Assembly: GCF_001278755.1 (NCBI RefSeq)
Contig: NZ_CP012601.1
Coordinates: forward strand, 1,860,001 to 1,924,000
Source: Bacillus sp. FJAT-22090
GTDB lineage: Bacteria > Bacillota > Bacilli > Bacillales_A > Planococcaceae
Reading direction: 5' to 3'
Length of the DNA: 64,000 nucleotides
The notes under the pieces are model-generated. The model made no database searches, was not told where the DNA came from, and worked only from the letters and a program-made list of their open reading frames with translations. Both the position numbers and the translations under genes were made by a program. Shown here piece after piece: positions 8,965 through 19,427 of this stretch; position 1 is the first letter of the stretch; every line of letters begins with the position of its first letter.

Positions 8965-9075
8965 TTACTCCTTCACCTCTTTAAATGAAATGAAAATTAT
9001 CTTTGCCATTTATCGGCATAGTGGGCGTCTTAAGCTTACTTTACAAATAAGAAAGTATGAACACTTCTAAATTGT

Positions 9076-9290
9076 AACTTTCCAGACTCCAGTACCTTTC
9101 CTCTCCATGTCAAATGTGAAATTACTGGTCCTGGGATAAAACCGTTTGCGGTGGCAGAGGACCTGCCTCCTATGCCCGCTCGAGGCGGGTCATAACTGCT
9201 TTGCCACAGGAAGTGGCGTACATTCAAGGCCCCCCAATTCCCTCATTTCCTTGTTGGGTCAGAAAGAGGTGCTTCCGCTTTTCTTAAATA
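9076..9290. repeat. Dispersed GC-rich repeat, copy R2, overlapping the rsmB 3' end
   Basis: GC-rich block sharing with R1 the pieces CCAGACTCCAGTACC (variant of the opening motif), GTCAAATGTG, AAACCGTTTG, GGTGGCAGAGGACCTGCCTCC and the closing GGTCAGAAAGAGGTGCTTCC. It fills the spot between prpC and rsmB where rlmN is normally found. The rsmB stop codon at 9259-9261 lies inside it. Confidence 0.75.
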
Positions 9291-10623
9291 CGGATACAAA
9301 AAAGCCGTCGCTTCTTAAATCTTGTGGGAATAATTGAAGCATTCCATCTTGCTGGTTGTCTTTGATGTTTTTAATAACGTCTGGAAAAGCTTGTAGTTGC
9401 ATATCTGGGTGTGCCTCTAAAAACAATTTGGCGGTTCCTTCATTTTCTTCTCGATCTACTGTACAAGTACTATAAACTAACAAACCATCTTTCTTCAAAA
9501 GTTTATAAGCTTCTTCTAACAAGTTCAGTTGAATCGGTTTTAACGATGCAAAATCTTTTTCATTTTTAGTGTACTTTATATCTGGTTTACGTTTCATCAC
9601 ACCTAAACCACTGCATGGTGCATCTACTAAGATTCTGTCAAAAGACTGTTCAGGGTATTCCTCTGATGCTTTTCGCCCATCCTTTTCTACCGTTTCGATA
9701 AAGCTAAAGCCCAATCTGTCAGCATTTTCTTTTACTAGCTTTAGTTTATGCTGATGGATATCCATTGCTATGAGCTTTCCGGTATTTTTCATCTTTTCAG
9801 CAATATGCGTTGTTTTCCCGCCTGGTGCGGAACACATATCTAAAACGGTCATACCTGGTTCAACTTGAAGTGCATACGCTGGAATCATGGAACTCTCGTC
9901 TTGAATTGTTACAAATCCCTTTTGAAAAGCAGTAGTTTTTGCAGCTTGAGCATTATACAAATAAATACACTCTGGGATAACTTCGCTTTGTGCAACAACA
10001 TATCCTTCTTGTGTCATTAAGTGAAGAACTTGATCCACTGTACGCTTAAACAAATTTACTCGAAGCGTTGTCACAGGAGGCTCATTATTTTCCCTCAACA
10101 TGTTAGCAGTTGTTTCAAAACCATATTCAGATATAAAACGCTTTACCATCCAAAGAGGGTGACTTGTTTCAACAGATAGTCGTTCTACTTCATCTTTTAT
10201 TTCTTCAGTAGATCGAACGCCTTCTCTTAAAATAGAACGAAGAATACCATTTACTACACCTGCTATACCTTTATGACCTCTTTTTTTCGCAATATTCACT
10301 GCCTCATTTACAGCCGCATGGTCTGGAATACGAGAAAGATATTGAATTTGATATAGAGAGAGGCGAAGTAACTGTAAGACCCAGTCTTCCAACTTTCCTT
10401 TGATGAACGGTTGTAAATAATAATCTAACGTCATTTTGTATTGAATTGTTCCATACGTTAGCTCTGTCAATAACGCACGGTCCTTATCTTCAATATTATA
10501 TTTTTCGATTGTTTGATGTAATAATAAATTACTGTATGCCTGTTGCTTCTCAACTGCCATTAATATTGTGAGTGCCGCGTCTCGAACATTACCAACCCAA
10601 ATTTTTTCTTGTTTTTTTGTCAT
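9259..10623 (-). CDS. rsmB: 16S rRNA m5C967 methyltransferase RsmB
   Basis: SAM-dependent methyltransferase acting on 16S rRNA cytosine 967. The 454-residue protein has an N-terminal NusB-like RNA-binding region (about 1-135). A Rossmann methyltransferase domain follows, with DMCSAPGGKT (262-271), DAPCSGLGVMK (Cys337) and STCT (Cys387), the two catalytic-cycle cysteines. The start overlaps the fmt stop by 4 nt. The last seven or so residues (KSGSTSF) and the stop codon come from the dispersed repeat R2 rather than from a normal rsmB end, so the C terminus is probably a replaced tail. The catalytic core is intact and the enzyme should be active. Confidence 0.94.
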   Translation of the reverse strand: MTKKQEKIWVGNVRDAALTILMAVEKQQAYSNLLLHQTIEKYNIEDKDRALLTELTYGTIQYKMTLDYYLQPFIKGKLEDWVLQLLRLSLYQIQYLSRIPDHAAVNEAVNIAKKRGHKGIAGVVNGILRSILREGVRSTEEIKDEVERLSVETSHPLWMVKRFISEYGFETTANMLRENNEPPVTTLRVNLFKRTVDQVLHLMTQEGYVVAQSEVIPECIYLYNAQAAKTTAFQKGFVTIQDESSMIPAYALQVEPGMTVLDMCSAPGGKTTHIAEKMKNTGKLIAMDIHQHKLKLVKENADRLGFSFIETVEKDGRKASEEYPEQSFDRILVDAPCSGLGVMKRKPDIKYTKNEKDFASLKPIQLNLLEEAYKLLKKDGLLVYSTCTVDREENEGTAKLFLEAHPDMQLQAFPDVIKNIKDNQQDGMLQLFPQDLRSDGFFVSVFKKSGSTSF

Positions 10624-11561
10624 TCAAATTTATCCCCTATTCGCAATTTCGAACCTACGCCACGCAAATAATCTACTACGGACATTTTCTTTTTTCCAGC
10701 TGGCTGTAATTCATCTATTCGAATTGCTTCTTCATAGCCTGTTTGAACAACAAAATAATCCGATTCCACTTTCACAACAGTTCCTGGTAGTTCTTTCGTT
10801 TTCACTTGTATAATGTCTGCTTTCCAAATTTTTACCGATTGTCCTTCAAGCGTTGTGTACGCAACTGGCCAAGGGTGCAGACCACGAATTTGATTGTGTA
10901 TTTCTAGTGCTGATTTGTTCCAGTCAATTCGTTCTTGCTCACGCGAAATATTTTTTGCATATGTCACAAGAGACTCATCTTGTTTCACTCGATTATTTGT
11001 TTTCGAAATGATAGATGGTAGCGTTTCTTTTAATAAGTCAGTACCTACTACACTTAATTTATCAAACAGAAGTCCAGTATCATCTGTATGGCTTATTGAG
11101 ACTTCACTTTGTGCAATAATATCTCCAGCATCTAGCTTTTCTTCCATATACATAATTGTTACACCTGTTTTGTCCTGCCCATCTATAATCGCTTGATGAA
11201 TAGGCGCTCCACCACGATATGCAGGTAACAAGGAAGCATGAACATTAATACAGCCAAGTTCAGGAGCATCTAGCAACTCCTTTGGGAGTAATTGACCAAA
11301 TGCAGCAGTGATAATAATATCTGCATGCAATGCTATAATTTCCTGTAATTCTTCCGACCCTTTCAGTTTCGTAGGCTGGATGACAGGAAGTCCTAGCTTA
11401 ACCGCTTCTTCTTTTACGGGGGGAGCAGTTAACACTTTTTTTCTTCCGACTGGACGATCTGGCTGGGTGACAACAGCTAAAACATCATAGCCTTCCTCTA
11501 CAAGCATGCGTAAAATAGGAGCAGAGAATGTAGGTGTCCCCATGAAAATGATAGATGTCAT
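10620..11561 (-). CDS. fmt: Methionyl-tRNA formyltransferase
   Basis: Formylates initiator Met-tRNA using 10-formyl-tetrahydrofolate. In the 313-residue protein the N-terminal formyltransferase fold has Asn106 and His108 in CINVHASLLPAYRGGAP and Asp144 in EKLDAGDI. The C-terminal OB-like domain binds tRNA. It overlaps def upstream and rsmB downstream by 4 nt each, the classical def-fmt-rsmB coupled operon. Length and motifs are normal. Confidence 0.96.
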   Translation of the reverse strand: MTSIIFMGTPTFSAPILRMLVEEGYDVLAVVTQPDRPVGRKKVLTAPPVKEEAVKLGLPVIQPTKLKGSEELQEIIALHADIIITAAFGQLLPKELLDAPELGCINVHASLLPAYRGGAPIHQAIIDGQDKTGVTIMYMEEKLDAGDIIAQSEVSISHTDDTGLLFDKLSVVGTDLLKETLPSIISKTNNRVKQDESLVTYAKNISREQERIDWNKSALEIHNQIRGLHPWPVAYTTLEGQSVKIWKADIIQVKTKELPGTVVKVESDYFVVQTGYEEAIRIDELQPAGKKKMSVVDYLRGVGSKLRIGDKFE

Positions 11562-12052
11562 AGTTGTTCCTCCTCTATCTCTTTCTCTACTTCTTCCAAA
11601 TCCACATAACGAATGATTTTGGATGTAAATAAAACACCATGTAGATGATCAATTTCATGCAAGATGGCTCTTGCTTCATAATCCTCTGCTTCTAATTCAT
11701 ATAATGCACCGTCTCGGTCTTGCGCTTCTACCTTTACATAAAATGGACGTTCCACTTCCCCATAAATATCTGGAAAACTTAAGCAACCTTCCACTTCAAT
11801 CTCGGAACCGCCAATTTCGACTACTTCTGGATTTATCATTTCAATGACTTCTTGCCCTTCGCCAAGGTCCACAATTGCAACTTGAATTGTTTCCCCTACT
11901 TGAGGAGCAGCTATTCCGATACCATCTGAAGCGATCATCGTGTCGTACATATCATCTAAAAGTGTTGCTAGCTTCTGATCAAATACAGTAACCTCTTTAC
12001 ATTTTGCTGTAAGAATTTCATTTGGGTGTGTAACAATTTCTCTTATTGCCAT
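11558..12052 (-). CDS. def: Peptide deformylase
   Basis: Metalloenzyme removing the N-formyl group from nascent proteins. The 164-residue protein has all three motifs: GIGIAAPQ (44-51), EGCLS (88-92) with metal ligand Cys90, and HEIDH (132-136). It is the short, type-1-like form; a second longer deformylase, common in Bacillales, is not in this window. It lies 25 nt after priA and overlaps fmt by 4 nt. Confidence 0.96.
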   Translation of the reverse strand: MAIREIVTHPNEILTAKCKEVTVFDQKLATLLDDMYDTMIASDGIGIAAPQVGETIQVAIVDLGEGQEVIEMINPEVVEIGGSEIEVEGCLSFPDIYGEVERPFYVKVEAQDRDGALYELEAEDYEARAILHEIDHLHGVLFTSKIIRYVDLEEVEKEIEEEQL

Positions 12053-12077
12053 TTCTTTTTTCCTCTTTTCAAACCGC

Positions 12078-14489
12078 CTATAAAATTGTGGAAGGATCTA
12101 GATCAATCGATAAGATAATACCTTTTTTCATCCACTCTGTACGATATATTTTTATTAATTGCTGTAGTTTTTCAATTAAAATTGGTTCTTTTTTGTATTT
12201 TATCAAACATTGGTAACGATATCTATTTTGTATCTTACTGATAGCACATGCTGTTGGCCCAACAACCATTGATTGATCAGATAAATTGGCTCTTAACCAA
12301 TCCGTTGCAAGCTTCGCATATTCGGATGCAAGCATAACATTCTCATGCGTTATTTGAACTAACGTCAAATAATAAAATGGTGGATATTCATACTGTTTCC
12401 GAACGAGCATTTCTTTATGATAAAAAGGTTCATACAATTGAGCTTTCGAAAGTTCTATTGCGTAGTGCTCCGGAGTGTATGTTTGAATATAAACTTTCCC
12501 TTCTTTATCGTGTCTGCCCGCTCTTCCGCTAACTTGCGTCATCAATTGAAACGTCTTTTCAGCAGCTCGAAAATCAGCTAAATGCAAAGTAGTATCAGCA
12601 TTTAGAACGCCTACCAATGTAATGTTTGGAAAGTCTAAACCTTTTGCAATCATTTGCGTTCCAAGCAAGATGTCTGCCTCACCATCACCAAATTGCTTTA
12701 AAATACGTTCATGGGAACCTTTTGTTCTAGTAGTGTCTACATCCATTCGTAGAACTCTTGCAAAAGGAACCAATCTCGCAATTTCTTCTTCTACTTTTTG
12801 TGTACCAGTACCAAAAAAGCGAATATGTTCACTTGCACATTCGGGACAAATTGTTGGAACTGGTTCCTCATGTCCACAATAATGGCATTTAAGCTGCTCT
12901 CCCGCACGGTGATAGGTCAAGGAAATATCACAATTCTTACACTCCACGACTGTTCCGCAGTCACGACATAATACAAAGGAAGAAAAACCTCGTTTATTTA
13001 AAAACAATACGATTTGTTCTTTTTTATCGAGTTTTTCCCTAATCGCATCTGCAAGCTCAACACTGAACATAGAGCGATTACCATTTTTCAACTCCAATCG
13101 CATATCCACAACATTCACGGTAGGTAAGGCTTGTTCTTTTGCGCGTGCTTTCAACGTTAACAACGAATATACACCCTTTGAAGCGCGAGCATATGACTCA
13201 AGCGATGGAGTAGCGCTCCCTAGTATGACAGGGCAATGATGAAACTCGCTACGCCAAATTGCCACGTCTCTCGCATGATATCTTGGGTTGTCTTCTTGTT
13301 TATATGTAGATTCATGCTCTTCGTCTAAAATTATGACACCGAGATCTTTAAAGGGAGCAAAAATGGCAGATCTTGCACCAACGACAACCTTCACTTCTCC
13401 CCGCCAGATTTTACGCCATTCATCATACTTTTCACCGATCGATAAGCCACTATGCATAACAGCTACCTCATCACCAAAACGAAGTTTAAATCGCCGAGTC
13501 ATTTGAGGAGTCAATGAAATTTCTGGCACAAGCATAATCGCTTGTTTTCCTTTTAAAATGGAGTTTTCGATTGCATTTAAGTAGATTTCAGTCTTCCCGC
13601 TTCCAGTAATCCCATGCAACAGGAACGTCGTGTTTTCCTTATGATTTTGTGCATGGTTAATCTTTTCAAGTGCAACAGCTTGTTCCTCTGTAAGCTGGAA
13701 ACGTTGGTCCGTGTCATGATGTTCTAATGTGGTAATCTCACGATAAACCTCTTCTTTTTCTAATTCTAAAATATTTTTTTCAATGAGAGCTTTCACTACA
13801 TTATTATTTGCGTTAACAGTTTCTTTTAGTTCTTCCATTGTAAAAGAATCTTGTACTTGGATTAATAACCATTCCATTAATTCTTTTTGTTTGACGGCAT
13901 TTTTTGCTAGGGTATTTATTTGATTTTGAATGTATTCTTTAGTAGCTATGACCTTATATTTTGTAATCGTCTTTGCTTTCGCGTGCTGTTTTATGACTGT
14001 TTCCAGTTGAACGCTACCTTGTGTTAAATACTTTTTCATTTGATGTAAATAACCAGCTTTTTCAATTACCTCGTAAGAAATAATGTCCTTTTTTCCAAAC
14101 AGGGCTAAAAAGGGTTCTTCCACTGCATTCGAATTTATCAGCTTAATATTTTTCTTATATGTAGCTCGTAAAGCCGCAGGAAGCATAACTTGGAGTGCAT
14201 CTATTTCATAGCAAAGTGTTTTATTGGTCATCCATTTAGATAACTGTAACAGTTCTTCCGTGACAACTGGCTCTACATCAATAATAGATTGAACCTCTTT
14301 TAGCTTGGAAGTATCGATATCTGTTTGTTCTTTAATGTTGGTAATAAAACCTTGTACTTTTCGATTTCCAAAAGGAACATGAACCCGGCTCCCTCTTTCA
14401 ACGAGATCCTTCAATTCCTCAGGAACAATATAATCAAAAGGTCGGTCAATTGGGTAAGCAGAAACATCAACAATAACTTCTACTATCAT
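12078..14489 (-). CDS. priA: Primosomal protein N' (replication restart helicase PriA)
   Basis: 3'-5' superfamily-2 helicase that reloads the replisome at stalled forks. The 803-residue protein has an N-terminal DNA-binding domain. Walker A is GITGSGKT (293-300) and the DEEH box is at 389-392. A zinc-binding insert has paired CxxC motifs around 505-550 (CRDCG, CKNC, CHYCG, CPEC). The helicase C-terminal motifs include GTQMIAKGLDFPN and QVSGRAGR. The start overlaps the coaBC stop by 4 nt. Length is typical of Bacillus PriA. Confidence 0.96.
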   Translation of the reverse strand: MIVEVIVDVSAYPIDRPFDYIVPEELKDLVERGSRVHVPFGNRKVQGFITNIKEQTDIDTSKLKEVQSIIDVEPVVTEELLQLSKWMTNKTLCYEIDALQVMLPAALRATYKKNIKLINSNAVEEPFLALFGKKDIISYEVIEKAGYLHQMKKYLTQGSVQLETVIKQHAKAKTITKYKVIATKEYIQNQINTLAKNAVKQKELMEWLLIQVQDSFTMEELKETVNANNNVVKALIEKNILELEKEEVYREITTLEHHDTDQRFQLTEEQAVALEKINHAQNHKENTTFLLHGITGSGKTEIYLNAIENSILKGKQAIMLVPEISLTPQMTRRFKLRFGDEVAVMHSGLSIGEKYDEWRKIWRGEVKVVVGARSAIFAPFKDLGVIILDEEHESTYKQEDNPRYHARDVAIWRSEFHHCPVILGSATPSLESYARASKGVYSLLTLKARAKEQALPTVNVVDMRLELKNGNRSMFSVELADAIREKLDKKEQIVLFLNKRGFSSFVLCRDCGTVVECKNCDISLTYHRAGEQLKCHYCGHEEPVPTICPECASEHIRFFGTGTQKVEEEIARLVPFARVLRMDVDTTRTKGSHERILKQFGDGEADILLGTQMIAKGLDFPNITLVGVLNADTTLHLADFRAAEKTFQLMTQVSGRAGRHDKEGKVYIQTYTPEHYAIELSKAQLYEPFYHKEMLVRKQYEYPPFYYLTLVQITHENVMLASEYAKLATDWLRANLSDQSMVVGPTACAISKIQNRYRYQCLIKYKKEPILIEKLQQLIKIYRTEWMKKGIILSIDLDPSTIL

Positions 14490-15694
14490 TTAGGCTCATC
14501 TTTTTCGAGTTTGATAATGGTTTGAAGCAATTGATGAGCAAGCTCCTGTTTATTTAAATGAGGGAAATGCATTTCCATATCATGTTTACCTACTAAAATG
14601 ACCGAATTCGTATCCGTCCCAAAACCTGAACCTGCCTCTGTCACATCATTCGCGATGATATAGTCTGCATTTTTCTTTACCAACTTACCTTTTGCATAAT
14701 GAAGTACATCATTCGTTTCTGCAGCAAACCCGATTAACAATTGGTTTGTCTTTCTACTGCCAAGCTCCGCAAGTATATCCGTTGTTCGTTCTAATACAAT
14801 GGTAGACTCACCAGGTTGTTTTTTCATTTTTTGATTATGTACTTCTTTCGGTTTGTAATCCGCTACAGCAGCTGTTTTGATAACGATAGAAGCTGTATCA
14901 AACTCATTTAGAACGGCATCAAGCATTTCTTTCGCACTTTCCACCGGGATAAGCGTTACATTGCTTGGGGCATCTATACTTACTGGTCCAGATATCAAAA
15001 TAGTTTCTGCTCCTAATTTAGCAGCTGCTTCTGCCATTGCGTAGCCCATCTTGCCGCTGGAAAAATTCGTTAAGAAGCGGACAGGATCAATTCTTTCTCT
15101 CGTAGGTCCGGCAGTCACTACAACCTTTTTCCCTTTTAACGGTAACTCTTTTGGAACAAAATATTCTTCTACCAGTTGAACGATTTTCTCAGGCTCCTCT
15201 AAACGCCCTTTTCCAACGTAACCACATGCTAAAAAACCTTCAGAAGGTTCGATAAATGAATATCCGTCTTTTGAAAGTTGATTGATGTTTCGTATAACCG
15301 CAGCATTTTCATACATATGCACATTCATTGCTGGTGCTATCCATACGTCAGCAGTAGTAGCAAGTAAAGTGGTAGTTACCATATCGTCTGCTATTCCGTT
15401 TGCTAGTTTCCCAATAACATTTGCGGTAGCCGGCGCGACAATAACTAAATCCGCCCAATCGGCTAAATTGATATGCGCAATAACACTAGAATCTTTTTCA
15501 TCAAATGTATCAAAATATACATCATTTCGAGACATCGCTTGAAAACTTAAGGGTTGTACAAATTCCATCGCTGATTTTGTCATAATGACCCGCACGTCCG
15601 CTCCAGCCTGTGAAAGTTTACTTACGAGCGCAACCGCTTTATAAACAGCAATACCACCTGTCACACAAACAACAATTTTTTTTGAAGTTAACAT
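14486..15694 (-). CDS. coaBC: Bifunctional phosphopantothenoylcysteine decarboxylase / phosphopantothenate-cysteine ligase
   Basis: Two-domain coenzyme A synthesis enzyme, 402 residues. The N-terminal CoaC flavoprotein part (about 1-180) carries TGGIAVYKA, APAMN near 120 and the GYVGKGRLEEP substrate-clamp motif. The C-terminal CoaB part (about 185-402) has TAGPTRERIDPVR, NFSSGKMG and AAVADYKPK, with KMKK for nucleotide binding. GGGGG lies 9 nt before the ATG. It is coupled to priA by overlap and separated from rpoZ by a 224-nt gap that holds a hairpin. Confidence 0.95.
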   Translation of the reverse strand: MLTSKKIVVCVTGGIAVYKAVALVSKLSQAGADVRVIMTKSAMEFVQPLSFQAMSRNDVYFDTFDEKDSSVIAHINLADWADLVIVAPATANVIGKLANGIADDMVTTTLLATTADVWIAPAMNVHMYENAAVIRNINQLSKDGYSFIEPSEGFLACGYVGKGRLEEPEKIVQLVEEYFVPKELPLKGKKVVVTAGPTRERIDPVRFLTNFSSGKMGYAMAEAAAKLGAETILISGPVSIDAPSNVTLIPVESAKEMLDAVLNEFDTASIVIKTAAVADYKPKEVHNQKMKKQPGESTIVLERTTDILAELGSRKTNQLLIGFAAETNDVLHYAKGKLVKKNADYIIANDVTEAGSGFGTDTNSVILVGKHDMEMHFPHLNKQELAHQLLQTIIKLEKDEPK

Positions 15695-15748
15695 ACGCTT
15701 TTTCCCCCGATCTAAAGCTTAAACCGAATACGTTCCTTTAACTAAACA

Positions 15749-15779
15749 ACCTCCCAAAGAAATTTATTCTTTGGGAGGT
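15749..15779 (-). terminator. Perfect 13-bp hairpin between rpoZ and coaBC
   Basis: ACCTCCCAAAGAA pairs perfectly with TTCTTTGGGAGGT around a 5-nt loop. In the minus direction it is followed by a T-rich stretch (TTGTTTAGTT) but not a clean T run. It lies in the gmk-rpoZ-coaBC series, so it may be a partial terminator or attenuator, or an mRNA-stabilising stem. Confidence 0.5.
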
Positions 15780-15918
15780 GTTTGCTTCTTCATCAATTTC
15801 GCATTGGCGTATTTCCGCCCAGATTTTGCATCCAGCCTGCTGAATAAATTTCTTTAAAAATCCAAGGCAACCGCTTTATCCTACAGTCGTTCAACCGACC
15901 TATAATGAAGTAGATATT

Positions 15919-16143
15919 TTATACTTCGTCCTCGTAAATTACGTTTTCACTTGATGATTCGATTGTAAGTTCACCTTTAGCTACTTCCTCTAAAGCTTTC
16001 CCAACTTGTTTATGAGAAATATATGAAGTTAAACGTTCGCCGCCTTCTTCTTGTAACTGTCGAGCTCTTTTAGAAGCTACACTCACTAACGAATATTTTG
16101 AGTCAATTTTGTTTTTTAATGAATCTACTGATGGATATAACAT
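15919..16143 (-). CDS. rpoZ: RNA polymerase omega subunit
   Basis: Small RNA polymerase subunit that helps assemble beta-prime. The 74-residue protein starts [20 protein letters not shown] and has the typical [11 protein letters not shown] helix and [15 protein letters not shown]. The start lies immediately after the gmk stop, the conserved gmk-rpoZ pair. Confidence 0.94.
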   Translation of the reverse strand: MLYPSVDSLKNKIDSKYSLVSVASKRARQLQEEGGERLTSYISHKQVGKALEEVAKGELTIESSSENVIYEDEV

Positions 16144-16803
<660 letters not shown>

Positions 16804-16863
16804 TCAAATTACATACTTAACTGATTATAACACAAGTTTCTCAGAAAATGATAAGATAATAAG

Positions 16864-16982
16864 AAAAGCTGCAGACGCCGCCCTGCTGCGACAAGCAAAT
16901 GACGGTTTCCGAGGAGGCAGTTCCTCAGCCACCACAGGAAACTGGCATTTGACCTCGAGCAGCTGGCGTCTGGAGCTGGACA
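16864..16982. repeat. Dispersed GC-rich repeat, copy R3 (inverted)
   Basis: Inverse-oriented copy of the R1/R2 family. Its right end reads (reverse strand) TTGTCCAGCTCCAGACGCCA, followed by GAGGTCAAATGCC, TGGTGGCTGAGGAACTGCC and CATTTGCTTGTCG. It occupies the middle of the 325-nt gmk-rqcH gap, which otherwise holds no gene. Confidence 0.75.
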
Positions 16983-17089
16983 ATACTTATTAGAAAATCA
17001 TATAATTTCTTTTCTTATAAGAAAAGCGCAGGAGCCGATTTATGGCGACAAAGCTTGATCGAAAATAACGTTTTGAAAGAGGACATATT

Positions 17090-18775
17090 ATGGCTTTTGA
17101 TGGTTTATTTACAATTTCAATGAAAACTGAATTACAACAATTAATTACTGGGCGTATTTCTAAAATACATCAACCGAATGCACAAGAAATTTTAATGCAA
17201 ATTCGCGCGCAAGGGAAAAACTATAAATTATTATTTTCAGTTCATCCTTCTTATTCGCGAGTGCAAATTACGCATGAAACCATTGATAACCCTGCACAAC
17301 CGCCACTTTTTTGCATGGTGTTACGTAAGCATTTAGAAGGCGGAATTATCACTTCCATCCGACAACATGAAACAGACCGTATTCTCATCTTCGAAATTCA
17401 AAGTAAAAACGAAATTGGAGATGATATTACACGAGAAGTCCACATGGAGATAATGGGTCGTCATAGTAACTTACTTTTAATTGACCCTACTCGAAATCTT
17501 ATTTTGGAAAGCATTAAGCATTTATCACCTTCCATGAATAGTTATCGAACAATTTTACCTGGTCAACCTTATATTGCACCTCCCGCTCAAAATAAGCTCC
17601 ATCCCTTAGAGTATTCTAAAGAACTCTTAGATGTGATTCTTTCAGTTAATGAATCAAAAGAAATTGTAGATCAAATTTCTGGTTTCTCACCATTACATGC
17701 AAAAGAATTACTGCATCGATTTAATAATGGGACAGATCGGACAGAAGTTTATAAAGCATATATGAGAGAATTTGAGCAAGGTGGATCTGCAAAACAAATA
17801 GTTGAATACAACGGAAAATCGTTTTATTCTCCAAATAATTTATCTCATTTAGATGGAGATAAATTTAATGAAGAAACTCTAGGAAATTTACTAGATAGAG
17901 TTTATTTCGCAAAAGCAGAACGCGACCGTGTGAAACAACAGGCTGGAGATTTAGAAAGATGGCTTCAAAACGAATTAAACAAATTAAAGTTGAAAATGAA
18001 AAAACTCCAAAAAGACTTTGAACAAGCCGAAAAACTAGATACTTTCCAATTGTATGGGGAGCTATTAATGGCAAATGCTTATGCAATTGAAAAAGGTTTA
18101 AAAGAAGTGGAGCTAGTCAACTACTACGATGAAGATGGTAAAACAGTCATCATCCCGTTAGATAACCGAAAAACAGCTACGCAAAATGCACAAAGCTATT
18201 ATAATCGATATACAAAAGCGAAAACGGCATTACTGAAAATAGAACAACAATTCGAAATAACAAAAGAAGATATTGCGTACTTTGAATTACTTCTTCAACA
18301 GGTAATGCAGGCGTCTCCAACCGACATCGAGGAAATCCGAGAAGAACTAATGGAGCAAGGGTTATTAAAAGCACGTGCATCGAAAAAGAAGAAAAAACCA
18401 ATGAAACCAACACCTGAAAAATTCATTGCCTCTGATGGAACAGAAATTTCTGTTGGTAAAAATAATAAACAAAATGATTTTGTCACCTTTAAGCTGGCGA
18501 AAAAAACAGACACATGGCTTCATACCAAGGATATCCCAGGATCCCATGTTGTTATACATTCAGACAATCCATCCGAAACAGCATTACTAGAAGCAGCGAA
18601 TCTCGCAGCATATTTCAGTAAGGCTCGCGAATCATCTTCAGTTCCTGTAGATTATACGGTGATTAAGCAAGTGAAGAAGCCTAGCGGTGCTAAACCAGGG
18701 TTTGTCATTTATTTTGAGCAGACTACTTTGTTTGTTACACCGGATGAAGAAAAGGTTAGACATATGAAGAAATAG
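17090..18775 (+). CDS. rqcH: Ribosome quality control protein RqcH (NFACT family, YloA)
   Basis: NFACT-family protein that binds stalled 50S-peptidyl-tRNA complexes and drives C-terminal alanine tailing of nascent chains in B. subtilis; older annotations call it fibronectin-binding protein A. In the 561-residue protein an NFACT-N domain (about 1-270) includes the conserved EIMGRHSNLLLID. A coiled-coil region (about 280-440) has long Lys/Glu-rich helices, and a C-terminal NFACT-R domain has DTWLHTKDIPGSHVVI. The ATG at 17090 begins MAFDGLFTISMKTEL, the usual start. It is monocistronic, with a terminator at 18817-18890. Confidence 0.93.
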   Translation: MAFDGLFTISMKTELQQLITGRISKIHQPNAQEILMQIRAQGKNYKLLFSVHPSYSRVQITHETIDNPAQPPLFCMVLRKHLEGGIITSIRQHETDRILIFEIQSKNEIGDDITREVHMEIMGRHSNLLLIDPTRNLILESIKHLSPSMNSYRTILPGQPYIAPPAQNKLHPLEYSKELLDVILSVNESKEIVDQISGFSPLHAKELLHRFNNGTDRTEVYKAYMREFEQGGSAKQIVEYNGKSFYSPNNLSHLDGDKFNEETLGNLLDRVYFAKAERDRVKQQAGDLERWLQNELNKLKLKMKKLQKDFEQAEKLDTFQLYGELLMANAYAIEKGLKEVELVNYYDEDGKTVIIPLDNRKTATQNAQSYYNRYTKAKTALLKIEQQFEITKEDIAYFELLLQQVMQASPTDIEEIREELMEQGLLKARASKKKKKPMKPTPEKFIASDGTEISVGKNNKQNDFVTFKLAKKTDTWLHTKDIPGSHVVIHSDNPSETALLEAANLAAYFSKARESSSVPVDYTVIKQVKKPSGAKPGFVIYFEQTTLFVTPDEEKVRHMKK

Positions 18776-18816
18776 AAATAACATAGTGTTGGGTGGTTTC
18801 TCCCATTAACAAGCGA

Positions 18817-18890
18817 AAACCGCAGGGAATATAACCACTTCATTTATTTTGGTGGTGTTTATGTTCTACTGCGGTTTTTCTTTTGAGAAA
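18817..18890 (+). terminator. Terminator of rqcH
   Basis: Long hairpin: GAAAACCGCAG pairs with CTGCGGTTTTTC, with inner pairing of ATAACCAC and GTGGT-type segments, followed by a T-rich tail. Confidence 0.7.
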
Positions 18891-19027
18891 GGAGTGGCAT
18901 GTAAACATGCATAAAAATGTGCAAGACTTTTCTTCAATGAATTTCGAAATGACTTGGTCACGATAAAAATTATGAGAAAGTGTGCATAAGTTAAGGGTTT
19001 GAAAAATCAATGATAAATAATAACAAT

Positions 19028-19063
19028 AGCCACCTTTTATAGTAGACAACTTAAAAGGTGGCT
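19028..19063 (-). terminator. Terminator behind the LXG-1 immunity gene
   Basis: Perfect 12-bp arms AGCCACCTTTTA and TAAAAGGTGGCT, 6 nt past the stop codon of the gene ending at 19069. Minus-strand flank is T-rich. Confidence 0.7.
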
Positions 19064-19068
19064 TAATT

Positions 19069-19422
19069 TTATTTTACAATATCTTTTTTTAATATCTTTC
19101 CTGTATTTTCTGAAATAAAAACACGACGTCCGTAAAAGTCAGTTGCTCGGATTTCATCTCCATGAATCACCATTTGCTCATAAGGTAATCTGAGATAATC
19201 TACTACTAAACTTTCTACCCTCCAAAGAACATCTGCTGTATCTGTAACAGCATAAATATTATCTAATGTATTGTCATTTTGAGGAATTGACAATAAAACT
19301 ATTAATTTATTCTTAACCATCTCTAATTGTCTTATTTCATGGGAAAATTCGATGCTATTTCCATTAATTATTAATATTTTTTCATTATAGCTAACATTCA
19401 TATTAGTCGCCATTCCCTTCAT
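19069..19422 (-). CDS. Probable immunity protein for the LXG-1 toxin
   Basis: A 117-residue protein not matched to a named family. It begins 5 nt after the toxin stop codon, the position expected of the cognate immunity gene. The sequence is soluble, of mixed charge, with no signal peptide or membrane helix. Readable pieces are IYAVTDTADVLWRVESLV and the tail VFISENTGKILKKD. Several in-frame ATGs (19422, 19413, 19401) compete and none has an ideal ribosome site, so reinitiation after the toxin is likely. Function is inferred from position and size only. Confidence 0.6.
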   Translation of the reverse strand: MKGMATNMNVSYNEKILIINGNSIEFSHEIRQLEMVKNKLIVLLSIPQNDNTLDNIYAVTDTADVLWRVESLVVDYLRLPYEQMVIHGDEIRATDFYGRRVFISENTGKILKKDIVK

Positions 19423-19427
19423 AGTTA

